Source of the DNA: Planctomyces sp.
Lineage (GTDB): Bacteria > Planctomycetota > Planctomycetia > Planctomycetales > Planctomycetaceae
Assembly (NCBI GenBank): GCA_016795105.1
Contig: JAEUIH010000010.1
Span: 1-64,000, forward strand
Length of the DNA: 64,000 bases
Direction: 5' to 3'
This document shows, piece after piece, positions 34,431 through 43,755 of this stretch (its first letter is position 1; each line of letters begins with the position of its first letter). The translations under genes and the position numbers were made by a program. Under the pieces are notes generated by a model. The model was not told the origin of the DNA. It made no database searches and saw nothing but the letters and a program-made list of their open reading frames with translations.

Positions 34431-35255
34431 TTACGGCTTCTTCAGTCCAGTTTGCAGCATCAGGTTGAGTGTCGTGGAATAAGCCTCGCGAACCCACGTT
34501 TCAATCTGATCCGGATCCGGGGAATACTCCAGCTCAATTGACATTGTACCCTCAATTTGAAGGGCCGCGATTTCTGAAAGATATGGAACGAAGTCGACCA
34601 CACCTCGACCTGGGGGCAGATCACCATGGACCTTCCCATCACAATCGGAAATATGAACATGGATGGCTCGCCCCTTCAGTCGCCGAACCTCTTCTGCCCC
34701 GACACCGGCAAGCTGCAGATGAGAGACATCGATGTTGGCCGCAAAGCCAGGGTGATTTACGTCGTCAAGAAACTGAACCATAGTGTCAACGCTGTTGACA
34801 AGTGAAAGTGGAAATGGTTCCAGCTCCAGAGCAATTTTGACTCCAAACAGTTCAGCAACTTCAGCCAGACGACGACAATTTTCAACGCCGGTCCGCCATT
34901 GCTCAGAGGGAGGAATCACTTCACGATTCCAGATATACTCACCCAGAACCAACAGCAGATTCTCTGCCTCAAGTTCACAGCAGAGGTCCAGAAACTTCCG
35001 GCAGCGTTCAAGATGGAACCGCTGGACGGAAGGATTGAAGTCAATCAATCCGACGGCAACGCAGCAAACAGACACAATTGGCAGCTGCTGCTTCCGGCAT
35101 TCTCGACGAATGAGTTTACGTTCCCGAGCATCGATGTCGAGCGGATCTGTGAAGATGTCGATGCAGTCAAAGCCAATTTCTTTGGTCTTACGAATTCCCC
35201 ATGCAGTATCTTTGCCTGCCTGTGCCCAGGCACTGTTGATCAGTCCAAGCTTCAT
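34431..35255 (-). CDS. Sugar phosphate isomerase/epimerase-like TIM barrel
   Basis: A 274-residue protein starting at ATG 35255; the frame is open up to 35375 but the upstream part has no family features. It belongs to the AP endonuclease-2/xylose isomerase-like barrel family, with the typical MKLGLINSAW start, ALELEPFPLSLV, FAANIDVSHLQL and HVHISDCDGKVHGDLPPGRGVVDF carrying the expected His, Asp and Glu metal ligands. The reaction is presumably isomerisation or epimerisation of a sugar or inositol derivative. It has no signal peptide. The nearest gene on its strand is the FGE-fold gene 31 bp downstream. Confidence 0.82.
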   Translation of the reverse strand: MKLGLINSAWAQAGKDTAWGIRKTKEIGFDCIDIFTDPLDIDARERKLIRRECRKQQLPIVSVCCVAVGLIDFNPSVQRFHLERCRKFLDLCCELEAENLLLVLGEYIWNREVIPPSEQWRTGVENCRRLAEVAELFGVKIALELEPFPLSLVNSVDTMVQFLDDVNHPGFAANIDVSHLQLAGVGAEEVRRLKGRAIHVHISDCDGKVHGDLPPGRGVVDFVPYLSEIAALQIEGTMSIELEYSPDPDQIETWVREAYSTTLNLMLQTGLKKP

Positions 35256-35360
35256 TTTGACGTTCCTGAATTCGTACATCAACAACTCATTCACACGGCA
35301 CAACCGTCCCCTGAATGTATCAGCCAGATCCCAGTGAACGAAGTCTACCCGTGTCTGGAA

Positions 35361-35677
35361 GTACTCATCACGCACCGCCGTGATGACTTAACGTAGGTTG
35401 GGCATTCCTGCCCGACCCCACCCCTGTTCCACCCCTGTCCCGGATTTCTGCCAGGGTTCGAAATCACGGCGAAGCGTGATGACTCAACGTAGGTTGGGCA
35501 TTCCTGCCCGACCCCACCCTGTTCCTCCCCTGTCCCGGATTTCTGCCAGGGTTCGAAATCACGGCGAAGTGTGATGACTCAACGTAGGTTGGGCATTCCT
35601 GCCCGACCCCACCCCCGCTCCACCCCTGTCCGGGATATCTGCCAGGGTTCGACGTCACGGCGGAGCGTGATGAGTAC
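35361..35677. repeat. Palindrome-bounded element with three 96-bp internal repeats
   Basis: Ends at 35361-35385 and 35653-35677 are inverted copies (two mismatches) of the ends of the element at 392-525. Inside, a 95-96-bp unit begins at 35391, 35487 and 35582, each with GTAGGTTGGGCATTCCTGCCC and CACGGCGAAGCGTGATGA. The last unit merges into the right end. The right border base 35677 is the first base of the stop-codon complement of the methyltransferase gene. There is no coding sequence in 35256-35676. Confidence 0.85.
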
Positions 35678-36486
35678 TATGGGATCCAGAGTTTTCCGGG
35701 GGCCGGAGTGGAAGTCCGGGTTTGCTCCTTCTTCCGCAGGAGCCGCGCTTTCATTCGTAGATAGGGAGGCACGAAACGACCTCGATAGCCGAAATGGGAC
35801 ACATCGACCTGATAATCCGCACGCTTCGGTTCGCGAAAGTCCTCGACCACAAATCCCTGTTCGCAAAGTCCCCCGATGAGATCTTCCAGCCGATGCAGGT
35901 ATTCAACGGCGCCGGTTTCGCGGTAACTTTCGTCCTGTTGCTTCGGAAGTGGACCTTTATGAAAGTACTCCACACCAATCACAAACTGATGCCGTTCATT
36001 GCGATGGCTGATCTGCAGACTGACGGGTTGCTTATGTTGACTGATATACAACCCATCGACGCGAAGAACTCTTGCAACCTCACCAAACACAGGACGCACA
36101 TCCGGCACGTAACAGGTACTCACCGGCTGGTGAACAAGATCGAACTGAGAATCCCCGAGAACGCTCAGGTCGTCCATTGAGGCCTGCACTGTCCGCAGTT
36201 TGAGACCTCGACGTTTTGCTTCACGCTCATCAAGTCTCAGCATGGAATCGCTCAGATCGACAACCGTTACGTTTGCTCCCGCGACTGCATAGAGAATTGC
36301 CTGCCATCCGCCTCCGGATGCAAGGCAAAGAACATCCATCCCGGCGATCGTCTTTGGCAGCCAACCGCGGCCATCGAGAACTTTCAGAGGTTCGCGACAT
36401 TCTGCGTCTGAGGCAACTTTTGCAAACAGACTGCCTGTATCAGCAAGGTGATTCCATGCCGTCTGATTTGTGGTTCGATAGTCCAA
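35677..36486 (-). CDS. SAM-dependent methyltransferase
   Basis: A 269-residue class I methyltransferase. The SAM-binding motif VLCLASGGGWQA is near residues 52-63, followed by VTVVDLSDSML, DDLSVLGDSQFDLVHQPVSTCYVPDV, and a Methyltransf_11-type core. The target is unknown. The only usual in-frame start is TTG at 36486, but the frame upstream to 36519 reads IRQLDFIESEF, which looks like natural protein continuous with DYRTTNQTAW. The true start may lie there at an ATT or may have been disrupted by the palindromic repeat ending at 36519. The stop TAG borders the element at 35361-35677. Confidence 0.8.
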   Translation of the reverse strand: MDYRTTNQTAWNHLADTGSLFAKVASDAECREPLKVLDGRGWLPKTIAGMDVLCLASGGGWQAILYAVAGANVTVVDLSDSMLRLDEREAKRRGLKLRTVQASMDDLSVLGDSQFDLVHQPVSTCYVPDVRPVFGEVARVLRVDGLYISQHKQPVSLQISHRNERHQFVIGVEYFHKGPLPKQQDESYRETGAVEYLHRLEDLIGGLCEQGFVVEDFREPKRADYQVDVSHFGYRGRFVPPYLRMKARLLRKKEQTRTSTPAPGKLWIP

Positions 36487-36518
36487 GAATTCTGACTCGA
36501 TAAAATCTAATTGTCTAA

Positions 36519-36570
36519 TAGTCGTGGATCGCTCCGCGATCCATCGCCGCTTACCCGTTCTTCACGACTA
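36519..36570. repeat. Small palindromic repeat between methyltransferase and TRASH lipoprotein
   Basis: TAGTCGTG at 36519-36526 is the inverted copy of CACGACTA at 36563-36570. Inside the left half is a 7-bp stem GGATCGC-TCC-GCGATCC (36526-36542). The complement of 36568-36570 is the stop TAG of the TRASH-like lipoprotein gene. The other end is at the apparent N-terminus of the methyltransferase. This is another REP-like repeat at a gene border. Confidence 0.7.
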
Positions 36571-37614
36571 CTTACCATCACTCTTCTTCTGCATTTCTGC
36601 AGCTCTGGCGATCCAGCGGTCCGGAGCCTCCTCAAACGCGGCCCTGCACCCGGAACAGCAAACCCAATAGTCGCGTCCCTTGTATGTAATGGACATGGTT
36701 CCCAGCCCCTGAGAAATGATGCAGGTTCGCTCGGCATAGTCAGTGTCACTCAATGCGAACGATGTGCCATCTCGCTGCGTTGACACTGTATCGACTCGTC
36801 GCCATGCCGCTTTGCCGCGCCGCTGAGAAATCTCAAGCAGGTATCGGTTACTTTCCTGCTGAGCAAACGCAAACTGCAGGAATTCACTGCCCCCTGAACC
36901 TGCTTCGGCAGGTGGAAGTTCGTTCAATTCAAGACGAAATACCTTGTGCAGTTTGTCGTCGCTTCCAACGACCTCATGCACTTCATCCGTGTAATTCCCT
37001 TCGAACGCACGTGCCCTGCCGTCGGGGTCCTGAGCATCAAGTCGAAACAACTGCTTGTCCGGGAGCCATGTTAGTCGAGCAGTGCGGAGGTATGGACTCT
37101 TGTCGGAGTTCATAATCAATGCCGGCTGATCCGGCTTTGAAGTCAGATCCCAAACCCACTCATGCTGATCAACAGCCTTGAAACCGTCAAATTCTTTGCG
37201 AGTCGTACCACGCCATTTACCGAGCATTACCTGGAGCGGCCTGAGCCTTTCAATGATCGCCTGGATACTCTGTTCCTGATCGGTATCTGTGCCGCCAGCT
37301 CCGGAATTCTCCGACGCCGTTCGCCCGCCCAGTGCTCCAATCGCCAGTGGGGCAAATTCATCTTCTGCCCCTGCGTCGCTGCTTTCACTGCCAGCCTGTG
37401 TTTTCTCGGCCTCTGTTTTCTCAGCCTGTGGTTTCTCAGGCTGTGTCGAAGATTGTTGAGCATCCTCGGGCGGACGGCTCGTTGCCTGAGTACTTTGGGT
37501 CGCTGGCATTTGGTGGGCTGAGGTCAGTTCGGCATTGTCTGCTCCACAACCGGGAAGCAGCAGGATGCAGACAGGAAAGATGAGGCAGCAAAGTCGTCCA
37601 GCATTCAAACACAT
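36568..37614 (-). CDS. Lipoprotein with C-terminal TRASH/YHS-like metal domain
   Basis: About 348 residues from ATG 37614. The lipoprotein signal is CILLLPGC (Cys at about 23). A long low-complexity linker rich in Gln, Ser, Thr, Lys and Glu follows (about 28-90). A beta-rich globular region (about 110-300) contains GKWRGTTRKEFDGFKAVDQHEWVWDL, suggesting a lipocalin-like or DUF1579-like fold. A C-terminal cysteine cluster TCIISQGLGTM...WVCCSGC (about 305-335) fits a TRASH/YHS heavy-metal-binding domain. It follows the prenyltransferase-repeat gene after 52 bp. The metal bound and the partner are unknown. Confidence 0.7.
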   Translation of the reverse strand: MCLNAGRLCCLIFPVCILLLPGCGADNAELTSAHQMPATQSTQATSRPPEDAQQSSTQPEKPQAEKTEAEKTQAGSESSDAGAEDEFAPLAIGALGGRTASENSGAGGTDTDQEQSIQAIIERLRPLQVMLGKWRGTTRKEFDGFKAVDQHEWVWDLTSKPDQPALIMNSDKSPYLRTARLTWLPDKQLFRLDAQDPDGRARAFEGNYTDEVHEVVGSDDKLHKVFRLELNELPPAEAGSGGSEFLQFAFAQQESNRYLLEISQRRGKAAWRRVDTVSTQRDGTSFALSDTDYAERTCIISQGLGTMSITYKGRDYWVCCSGCRAAFEEAPDRWIARAAEMQKKSDGK

Positions 37615-37666
37615 TTTTGAGACTCTTCGTGATCTTGACCTGCAATACTGATCGAACGGATCGAGA

Positions 37667-38770
37667 TCAGCGTTGGTAAATTGGGAGGAAGCCTTTATCA
37701 AGCTGCATGATGATGCAATTCAGAGCTGTCACGTAAACATCTCCAACCTGCTGATCGGGCCAGCCGCCAGCCCCTTTCATTTCGCGGAGAAGTTTTGCAT
37801 TGAGTTCATCGCGGTAGCGAGTCCAGTCGTCTCCACCCTGTCGATACAAAACCTGAGCAAAGTAGAAGTGCATGTAGTGCCAGTGCCCGTTATTTGCATT
37901 TACGGACTTCTCCGGCCAGACATTGCGTCGGCAATAATCTCTCATACGGCCGGTGAGCTCAGTTTCGTATTCGCCAGCATTGAACAATGCTGCGAGAGCC
38001 GCAGCCGTGATTGGTGGACGTGCTCCGCCACCTCGGATGCTGTATTCCACCCCGCCCTGAGGTGTCGTGCACTGATCGATGTACGTGATCGCACGATCAA
38101 TGATCTCCTTTGAAACCGGTATCCCCGCATTGCGGCAGGCGCGCAATCCCTGTACCTGGGTGATGCAGGTGGAACCTTCATCAAAGTCTGAACCTTCTTT
38201 CGCGGAGACGTAACCCCATCCTCCTCGACTTGTCTGTGCGTCGGCACAAAACTGCACAGCCCGCGTCAGCACATCCCGGATTTCTTCGCGTCTCTGAATA
38301 TCTTCTTCTTCACCGAACACCTGGCTGAGGAATACCATGGAGTAGCCATGGCCGTAGGTGTAGTGCCCGTCTTCGCGATAGCCGATCAATCCATTCGGGC
38401 GACTCATCGAGAGTAGAAAATCCACCGCCAGGCGAATTCGCGGAGCATAGCGGCCGGAGGTGGTTGTGGAGCCTTCAGCCAGCATCGCAGTCCCGGCGAG
38501 CGCTGTCATGGCGACACGATACTGTCCCTGATTCGCTTCCCAATATCCCTGCCGCTTCTGGAGAGATGCGAGGTAGTCGAGTGACTTAATTACCGCCGCA
38601 TCCACGGTCGCCTTGGCGGGAGCTTCACGATCCTGAGCGACAGCACTACGAATTGATATCGAACAAATCATCAAGATTGCGAAGCACCCAACCGGCACTC
38701 TCCAAACTGATGAGAGCCAGGCGAGTTCGAATGAACCTTGCAGTCGAGACGTAAAGTTCCTGGAATTCAT
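37667..38770 (-). CDS. Secreted prenyltransferase/squalene-cyclase-repeat protein
   Basis: About 367 residues from ATG 38770. A signal peptide with hydrophobic core GCFAILMICSISIRSAVAQ is followed by alpha-alpha repeats with QKRQGYWE, SRPNGLIGY, AQTSRGGWGY, TTPQGGVEY and AGGWPDQQ. The cyclase DxDD motif is absent. These secreted proteins are frequent in planctomycetes and have no known catalysis. Unlike the copy at 10184-11317 it has no CxxCH motif. It precedes the TRASH-like lipoprotein gene as a likely operon, and is divergent from the PSCyt1/DUF1549 gene. Confidence 0.8.
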   Translation of the reverse strand: MNSRNFTSRLQGSFELAWLSSVWRVPVGCFAILMICSISIRSAVAQDREAPAKATVDAAVIKSLDYLASLQKRQGYWEANQGQYRVAMTALAGTAMLAEGSTTTSGRYAPRIRLAVDFLLSMSRPNGLIGYREDGHYTYGHGYSMVFLSQVFGEEEDIQRREEIRDVLTRAVQFCADAQTSRGGWGYVSAKEGSDFDEGSTCITQVQGLRACRNAGIPVSKEIIDRAITYIDQCTTPQGGVEYSIRGGGARPPITAAALAALFNAGEYETELTGRMRDYCRRNVWPEKSVNANNGHWHYMHFYFAQVLYRQGGDDWTRYRDELNAKLLREMKGAGGWPDQQVGDVYVTALNCIIMQLDKGFLPIYQR

Positions 38771-39124
38771 AAAAGTCCGTTCTGCCAGATTCTGCAAACA
38801 TCCGTTTCGCCACAATGGTTCATGAAAACCGAAATTGACTGCTTGATAAGCAATTCATCATCCGGTGAATTGTTGTCCCGGAAACCATTTGTGGCAAGAC
38901 TGAGGTGAGTGACTTCGGCGAAGATCGAACTTTCCCGGTTCCATCGGATGCACAGATTGACACGCATTTCCTGCGCGGGTAGCCTCAACCAAAGCTGAGT
39001 CTCCCGGCGGATGGCCGGAAACGCTCATTCAGACATTTCGTATCAAGTAGAATTGTTCAATCCCGCCTGCTTTTCCTTCCCAATCGCCATGAGCATGCTG
39101 AATCCTGGAATTCGAAGAAGCAAT
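38771..39124. promoter_or_regulatory. Divergent intergenic region with inverted repeat
   Basis: A 354-bp spacer between two divergent operons without credible coding sequence. A 7-bp inverted repeat CAATTCA/TGAATTG at 38851-38872 with an 8-nt loop could be an operator. No sigma-factor consensus stands out in either direction. Confidence 0.35.
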
Positions 39125-41731
39125 ATGAGTGACTCCCTCTTCATACGCAGAATTTTGGTCCGGATCGCAATTACGATTTGCGTTCTGCTGGGCAGATTGC
39201 ATTTCCCGGCTGCATCTGCGAATGCGCAGGACAAAGCTCAGCAGGGTCAGGAGACGGATCCGGTCAGGTCCTCTACGGAGCGGGCGGTCGAGTTCTCTGC
39301 TGAACAAACAGAGCACTTTCAGACCGAAGTTGTGGAAATCCTGAAAGCGAACTGTCTCAAATGCCATGCCGGAACGGAGCCGAAAGGCGGACTCGACTTG
39401 ACTCAGCGGGCCTCTTTCCTCAAAGGCGGCGATTCAGGGCCGGCATTCGATCAGGCGGATCCAGCGGCAAGTCTGCTGTTGGCGGCGGTTCGATATGAGG
39501 GTCTGGAGATGCCTCCAACCGGGCAACTGTCGCCGAAGGACGTCGAAGCTCTGACAAAGTGGGTTACCGATGGACTTCCATGGCCTCGTGAGCTGGCAAA
39601 GATTGAGTTTGAGGTACATCCCGGGCCTCCGGTTGTGAATGAAGAGTCAAAGAACTTCTGGTCGTTCCGCAAAGTCGTCGAGCCGCCAGTTCCCGACTCA
39701 AAGTCGTTCACTGGAAACGATGTCTGGGCTTCGAATGAAATCGACCAGTTTATTCTTCGCAAGCTGCTGGATGCCGGGCAAACTCCTTCACCTCGCGCGA
39801 CACCGCAGCAGTTGATCCGACGAGCTTACTACGACCTCACCGGTCTTCCACCATCTCTGGAGGCTGTTCACAAGTTTGAGGCCGATCCGAGTCCTCAGGC
39901 ATGGGCGGAGGTCATCGACGAACTTCTGGAGTCACCACACTATGGAGAACAGTGGGGCCGTCACTGGCTGGACCTCGTTCGCTACGCAGAGACTAACAGC
40001 TATGAACGAGACGGTGCAAAACCGCACGTTTGGCGATACCGTGACTACGTAATCCAATCGTTCAACAGTGACAAACCATATGATGTTTTTGTTCGAGAAC
40101 AGTTGGCGGGAGATGAACTGGAGAACTCAACTCCTGAAACCATTATCGCTACAGGCTACTACCGCCTTGGGCGATGGGACGATGAACCAGTCGATCCGGA
40201 ACTCGCCTATTACGACGATCTTGATGACGTGTTGACAACAACCGGCCAGACGTTTTTGGGGCTCACGATTAACTGTGCTCGATGCCATGATCACAAGATT
40301 GATCCAATTCCTGCAAAAGACTACTACCGGATGCTGGGGTTCTTTGTGAACGTGAAGCGGTATGGCAATCGATCCCGTGAATCCGTGGAAGAGGCGTCAA
40401 TCACAGAAATTGCACTTCCGGAAGATGCCGGCTTGCTGAAAGCTGCACTCCAGCAATTTGAAAATGAGATGGCAGAAATCGAGAGGCAGCTGACAAAGAT
40501 TGAAGACAAGGTTCGGCCGGATTTTTCGGGCGTTGAAATCGACGAGTTCCAATACGAAGAGAATCGTGTCCGATTGATGGAGAAGCGTGAAGGCGGGTCG
40601 CTCTCAAAGAACGAGGTGAATCGCTATCGAGATCTCTCGCGACGACGAACATATCTGCGTGAACATCGGCCATCCGGCAATGGTCAGGCATTGTGCGTGA
40701 AAGAGGATCCACAATCGGGGCGAGTTTCACGAGTATTGCTGAGAGGCAGCCCGCATGCTCATGGGGAAGAAGTCACTCCCGGATTTCCATCGGTGCTTTC
40801 ACCGCCGGAAGTCACGATGCCTGAGGTTTCAGCCGATGCAAAGTCATCGGGGCGTCGCAGTGTCCTGGCATCCTGGATCACCAGTCCGGAAAACCCCCTG
40901 ACATCGCGAGTCATGGTGAATCGGATTTGGCAGTACCATTTTGGAAGAGGTCTGGTGAAGACTCCCAGTGATTTTGGTTTTCAGGGAACACGCCCGACAC
41001 ATCCCGAACTCCTTGACTGGCTCGCAGCGCGATTCATCAAAGAAGGCTGGTCAATGAAGGCAATGCATCGATTGATCATGACATCTGCCACCTATCAGAT
41101 GAGTTCAGCGCCGAGAGACGATGCATGGCAGAAAGACCCCACAAACGAACTCTTTTGGCGATTCGACATGCGTCGATTGACTGCAGAAGAAGTGCGCGAC
41201 TCGATTCTGTGGGCCAATGGTACACTGAACCGAGACAGCATGTATGGCCCCTCGATCTTCACGAAGATTCCTCGCGAAGTGATGGCTGGACAGTCGCAGC
41301 CAGGGGCTGGCTGGGGGGACTCGCCAGAACAGGAACGTGCTCGCAGGAGCATTTATATCCACGTAAAACGATCTCTGCTCGATCCGGTTCTCGAGAGCTT
41401 CGATATTGCCGATACTGATCAGTCCTGTCCGGTCCGCTTCGCCACGACTCAGCCCACCCAGGCACTTGGCACACTGAATAGCGAGTTTATCCTTGAACAG
41501 GCTCAGAAGCTTGCAGAACTTGTCCAGGAGGAAACAGGCTCAGATCGGAGTGCTCAAGTCAGAAAAGCCATCGAACGAGTGACTCAGCGAACAGCAACTG
41601 ACGAAGAAGTGAAGTCGGGCGTTCAGCTTTGGGACAAACTCATCAATGAACACAAAATGAATCCCGATCTTGCACGCAGGTATGTGTGCCTGACGATGTT
41701 GAATCTGAACGAATTTATGTACATCGACTAG
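39125..41731 (+). CDS. Planctomycete cytochrome-type PSCyt1-DUF1549-DUF1553 protein
   Basis: An 868-residue secreted protein from ATG 39125 with a signal peptide (about 1-34). A PSCyt1 haem motif CLKCH (77-81) sits in VEILKANCLKCHAGTEPKGGLDL. DUF1549 (about 200-400) has DLVRYAETNSYERDGAKPHVWRYRDYV and a second CxxCH, NCARCHDHKIDPIP. A short coiled coil (about 430-520) is followed by DUF1553 (about 580-830, TSRVMVNRIWQYHFGRGLV). Such proteins are exported, presumably haem-bearing, and nearly always paired with a DUF1501 gene, as here (15 bp downstream). They are thought to act in polysaccharide breakdown, but no biochemical function is proven. Confidence 0.92.
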   Translation: MSDSLFIRRILVRIAITICVLLGRLHFPAASANAQDKAQQGQETDPVRSSTERAVEFSAEQTEHFQTEVVEILKANCLKCHAGTEPKGGLDLTQRASFLKGGDSGPAFDQADPAASLLLAAVRYEGLEMPPTGQLSPKDVEALTKWVTDGLPWPRELAKIEFEVHPGPPVVNEESKNFWSFRKVVEPPVPDSKSFTGNDVWASNEIDQFILRKLLDAGQTPSPRATPQQLIRRAYYDLTGLPPSLEAVHKFEADPSPQAWAEVIDELLESPHYGEQWGRHWLDLVRYAETNSYERDGAKPHVWRYRDYVIQSFNSDKPYDVFVREQLAGDELENSTPETIIATGYYRLGRWDDEPVDPELAYYDDLDDVLTTTGQTFLGLTINCARCHDHKIDPIPAKDYYRMLGFFVNVKRYGNRSRESVEEASITEIALPEDAGLLKAALQQFENEMAEIERQLTKIEDKVRPDFSGVEIDEFQYEENRVRLMEKREGGSLSKNEVNRYRDLSRRRTYLREHRPSGNGQALCVKEDPQSGRVSRVLLRGSPHAHGEEVTPGFPSVLSPPEVTMPEVSADAKSSGRRSVLASWITSPENPLTSRVMVNRIWQYHFGRGLVKTPSDFGFQGTRPTHPELLDWLAARFIKEGWSMKAMHRLIMTSATYQMSSAPRDDAWQKDPTNELFWRFDMRRLTAEEVRDSILWANGTLNRDSMYGPSIFTKIPREVMAGQSQPGAGWGDSPEQERARRSIYIHVKRSLLDPVLESFDIADTDQSCPVRFATTQPTQALGTLNSEFILEQAQKLAELVQEETGSDRSAQVRKAIERVTQRTATDEEVKSGVQLWDKLINEHKMNPDLARRYVCLTMLNLNEFMYID

Positions 41732-41746
41732 AATCCTGGTGATCTG

Positions 41747-43207
41747 ATGACAACTCAAAATTTCTGTGGACGAACTCGTCGGGAAATGCTCTGGCAAACA
41801 GGTGCCGGATTTACTGGTGTTGCGCTTTCCGGGCTGCTCCAGCAGGACGGATTCTTTGATTCACAGGCTGTCGCGGCGGATGGAGTGACAGAGTGGAAGA
41901 ATCCACTGTCTCCCAAAGAACCGCATATGCCTGCTAAGGCAAAGAGTGTGATCTTCCTGTACATGTATGGCGGCCCAAGCCATATGGATACATTCGATTA
42001 CAAACCATCCATGTATGGCATGGATGGCAAGACGATCGAAGTCAAGACCTTTGGTCGCGGAGGCCATCGAAACCAGGGACGCATTGTCGAACCCCGGTGG
42101 AAATTCAAGCAGTATGGCCAGTGCGGAAAATGGGTCAGCGATCTGTTTCCAAATCTGGCGACATGCGTTGATGACATCGCATTTGTGCATTCAATGACCG
42201 CGGATTCACCGATTCACGGTTCCGCGATGCTGATGATGAACTCCGGAAAGATTCTGAGTGGTCATCCCTGCATGGGGTCGTGGGTGACTTATGGGCTTGG
42301 AAGCGTCAACGAAGACCTGCCAGGATTCGTCGTAATGCTGGATCCCCGCGGTGGTCCGATCAGCGGTGCCAAGAACTGGAGCAGCGGCTATATGCCAGCC
42401 ACCTATCAGGCAACCATGATGCGATCGAACGGGAATCCAATTCTAGACCTCGCACCTCCACAGGAATTGGGGACAGCCGCTCAGAGAACTCTGCTGGATT
42501 CACTGCGGTCGTATAACGAGCAGCACAGGGCTCCCCGAGCAGATAACTCGAACCTGGCCGCACGAATTGCCAGCTATGAACTTGCATTTCGAATGCAGGC
42601 CGAAGCTCCTGAAGCAGTGGACATCTCAAGGGAAACCGATGCCACTCAGGAATTGTACGGCATGAAGGATGCACGCAGCGAGAAATTCGGACGCCAGTGC
42701 CTGCTGGCACGACGGCTCGTGGAACGAGGTGTACGCTTCGTTCAGATTTACTCAGGTGGCGCTCACAATGACGACAACTGGGATGCTCATACAGATATGG
42801 AGAGCAATCACAATCTGCACGCCGGAGAAACCGATAAGCCAATCGCCGGACTGATCAAAGACCTCAAAGATCGAGACATGCTGAAGGACACGCTGATCGT
42901 CTGGGGTGGAGAGTTCGGACGTCAGCCGACGGCCGAATATGCTCAGGGAAGTGGTCGCGACCACAACAGTTATGGCTTTACAATCTGGATGGCAGGCGGG
43001 GGCATCAAAGGTGGCGTAAGTTACGGAACCACTGATGAACTCGGCAGCCGCGCAGTGGATGACGTTTGCCATGTCAAACACATGCATTCAACGATCCTCC
43101 ATCAGCTCGGTCTGGATCCAATGAAGCTGTCCTACTTCTTTGGAGGTCTGGATAACAAGCTGGTTGGAGTCGAAGGCGCACAGCCGATCTGGAAGATTAT
43201 GAGCTGA
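41747..43207 (+). CDS. DUF1501 family secreted protein
   Basis: A 486-residue protein with a twin-arginine-like N-terminus (TRREMLWQTGAGFTGVALSGLL). The alkaline-phosphatase-like DUF1501 core has VIFLYMYGGPSHMDTFDYKP, FVHSMTADSPIHGSAMLMMNSG, YSGGAHNDDNWDAH and VWGGEFGRQP. It is related to sulfatase/phosphatase folds and may be a hydrolase. It is the standard partner of the PSCyt1-DUF1549-DUF1553 protein; the two are in one operon and probably work together outside the cytoplasm. Catalytic activity is unproven. Confidence 0.92.
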   Translation: MTTQNFCGRTRREMLWQTGAGFTGVALSGLLQQDGFFDSQAVAADGVTEWKNPLSPKEPHMPAKAKSVIFLYMYGGPSHMDTFDYKPSMYGMDGKTIEVKTFGRGGHRNQGRIVEPRWKFKQYGQCGKWVSDLFPNLATCVDDIAFVHSMTADSPIHGSAMLMMNSGKILSGHPCMGSWVTYGLGSVNEDLPGFVVMLDPRGGPISGAKNWSSGYMPATYQATMMRSNGNPILDLAPPQELGTAAQRTLLDSLRSYNEQHRAPRADNSNLAARIASYELAFRMQAEAPEAVDISRETDATQELYGMKDARSEKFGRQCLLARRLVERGVRFVQIYSGGAHNDDNWDAHTDMESNHNLHAGETDKPIAGLIKDLKDRDMLKDTLIVWGGEFGRQPTAEYAQGSGRDHNSYGFTIWMAGGGIKGGVSYGTTDELGSRAVDDVCHVKHMHSTILHQLGLDPMKLSYFFGGLDNKLVGVEGAQPIWKIMS

Positions 43208-43302
43208 AGCAAACAGAGGTTGGGACGGAGTGAATGAAATCCCTTACTCGTGGCCTTATCGTTCTGAGATCATCGGCTGCAGCGTCACCGGAGGCCAATT
43301 GA

Positions 43303-43755
43303 ATGAGTGCGGACGATCCTGCGGTCGCTGCTTCGTTCGGAGGCCGCCTGACACAATCTGCCGTTCGAGCAGCAACTGTGGCGATCATCGCAGCAGTGCT
43401 CTCTGCGGCTATGTCTGTTGTGTTCTGGGAACTTCAGCAGCCAGATGCTGATTTGAAACCTGAACAGCAGCAGTCCTTTCGTAAGTATAAAGAATCGATG
43501 TATCCGGAAGTCTTCGTTCGACCATTTGCTTACATCTTCCTTCTTGTATCGGTGGCAGTGTTCGCTTCAACGTTTCCGCCAAAGCCAGCGCGTTTCACAG
43601 TGTCTCTCGGAATAATGACTGTCGTTGCTGCGATCGCATATGTATTAACAATGCCGATGAAGTTCGAAGGGCCGAACGATCTTGCTGTATGTGCCAGTAT
43701 TGTACTGACCGGAGCCTTTGTGACGCAAACGGGGTTTCGACCGGGTTGGGAGTGA
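43303..43755 (+). CDS. Small integral membrane hypothetical protein
   Basis: A 150-residue protein with four hydrophobic segments (about 22-44, 73-91, 99-119 and 126-142). Between TM1 and TM2 is a charged loop KPEQQQSFRKYKESMYPE. No family is recognised. It follows the DUF1501 gene by 95 bp on the same strand. The stop codon TGA at 43753 coincides with the first bases of a G-rich 16-bp tandem repeat. Confidence 0.6.
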   Translation: MSADDPAVAASFGGRLTQSAVRAATVAIIAAVLSAAMSVVFWELQQPDADLKPEQQQSFRKYKESMYPEVFVRPFAYIFLLVSVAVFASTFPPKPARFTVSLGIMTVVAAIAYVLTMPMKFEGPNDLAVCASIVLTGAFVTQTGFRPGWE

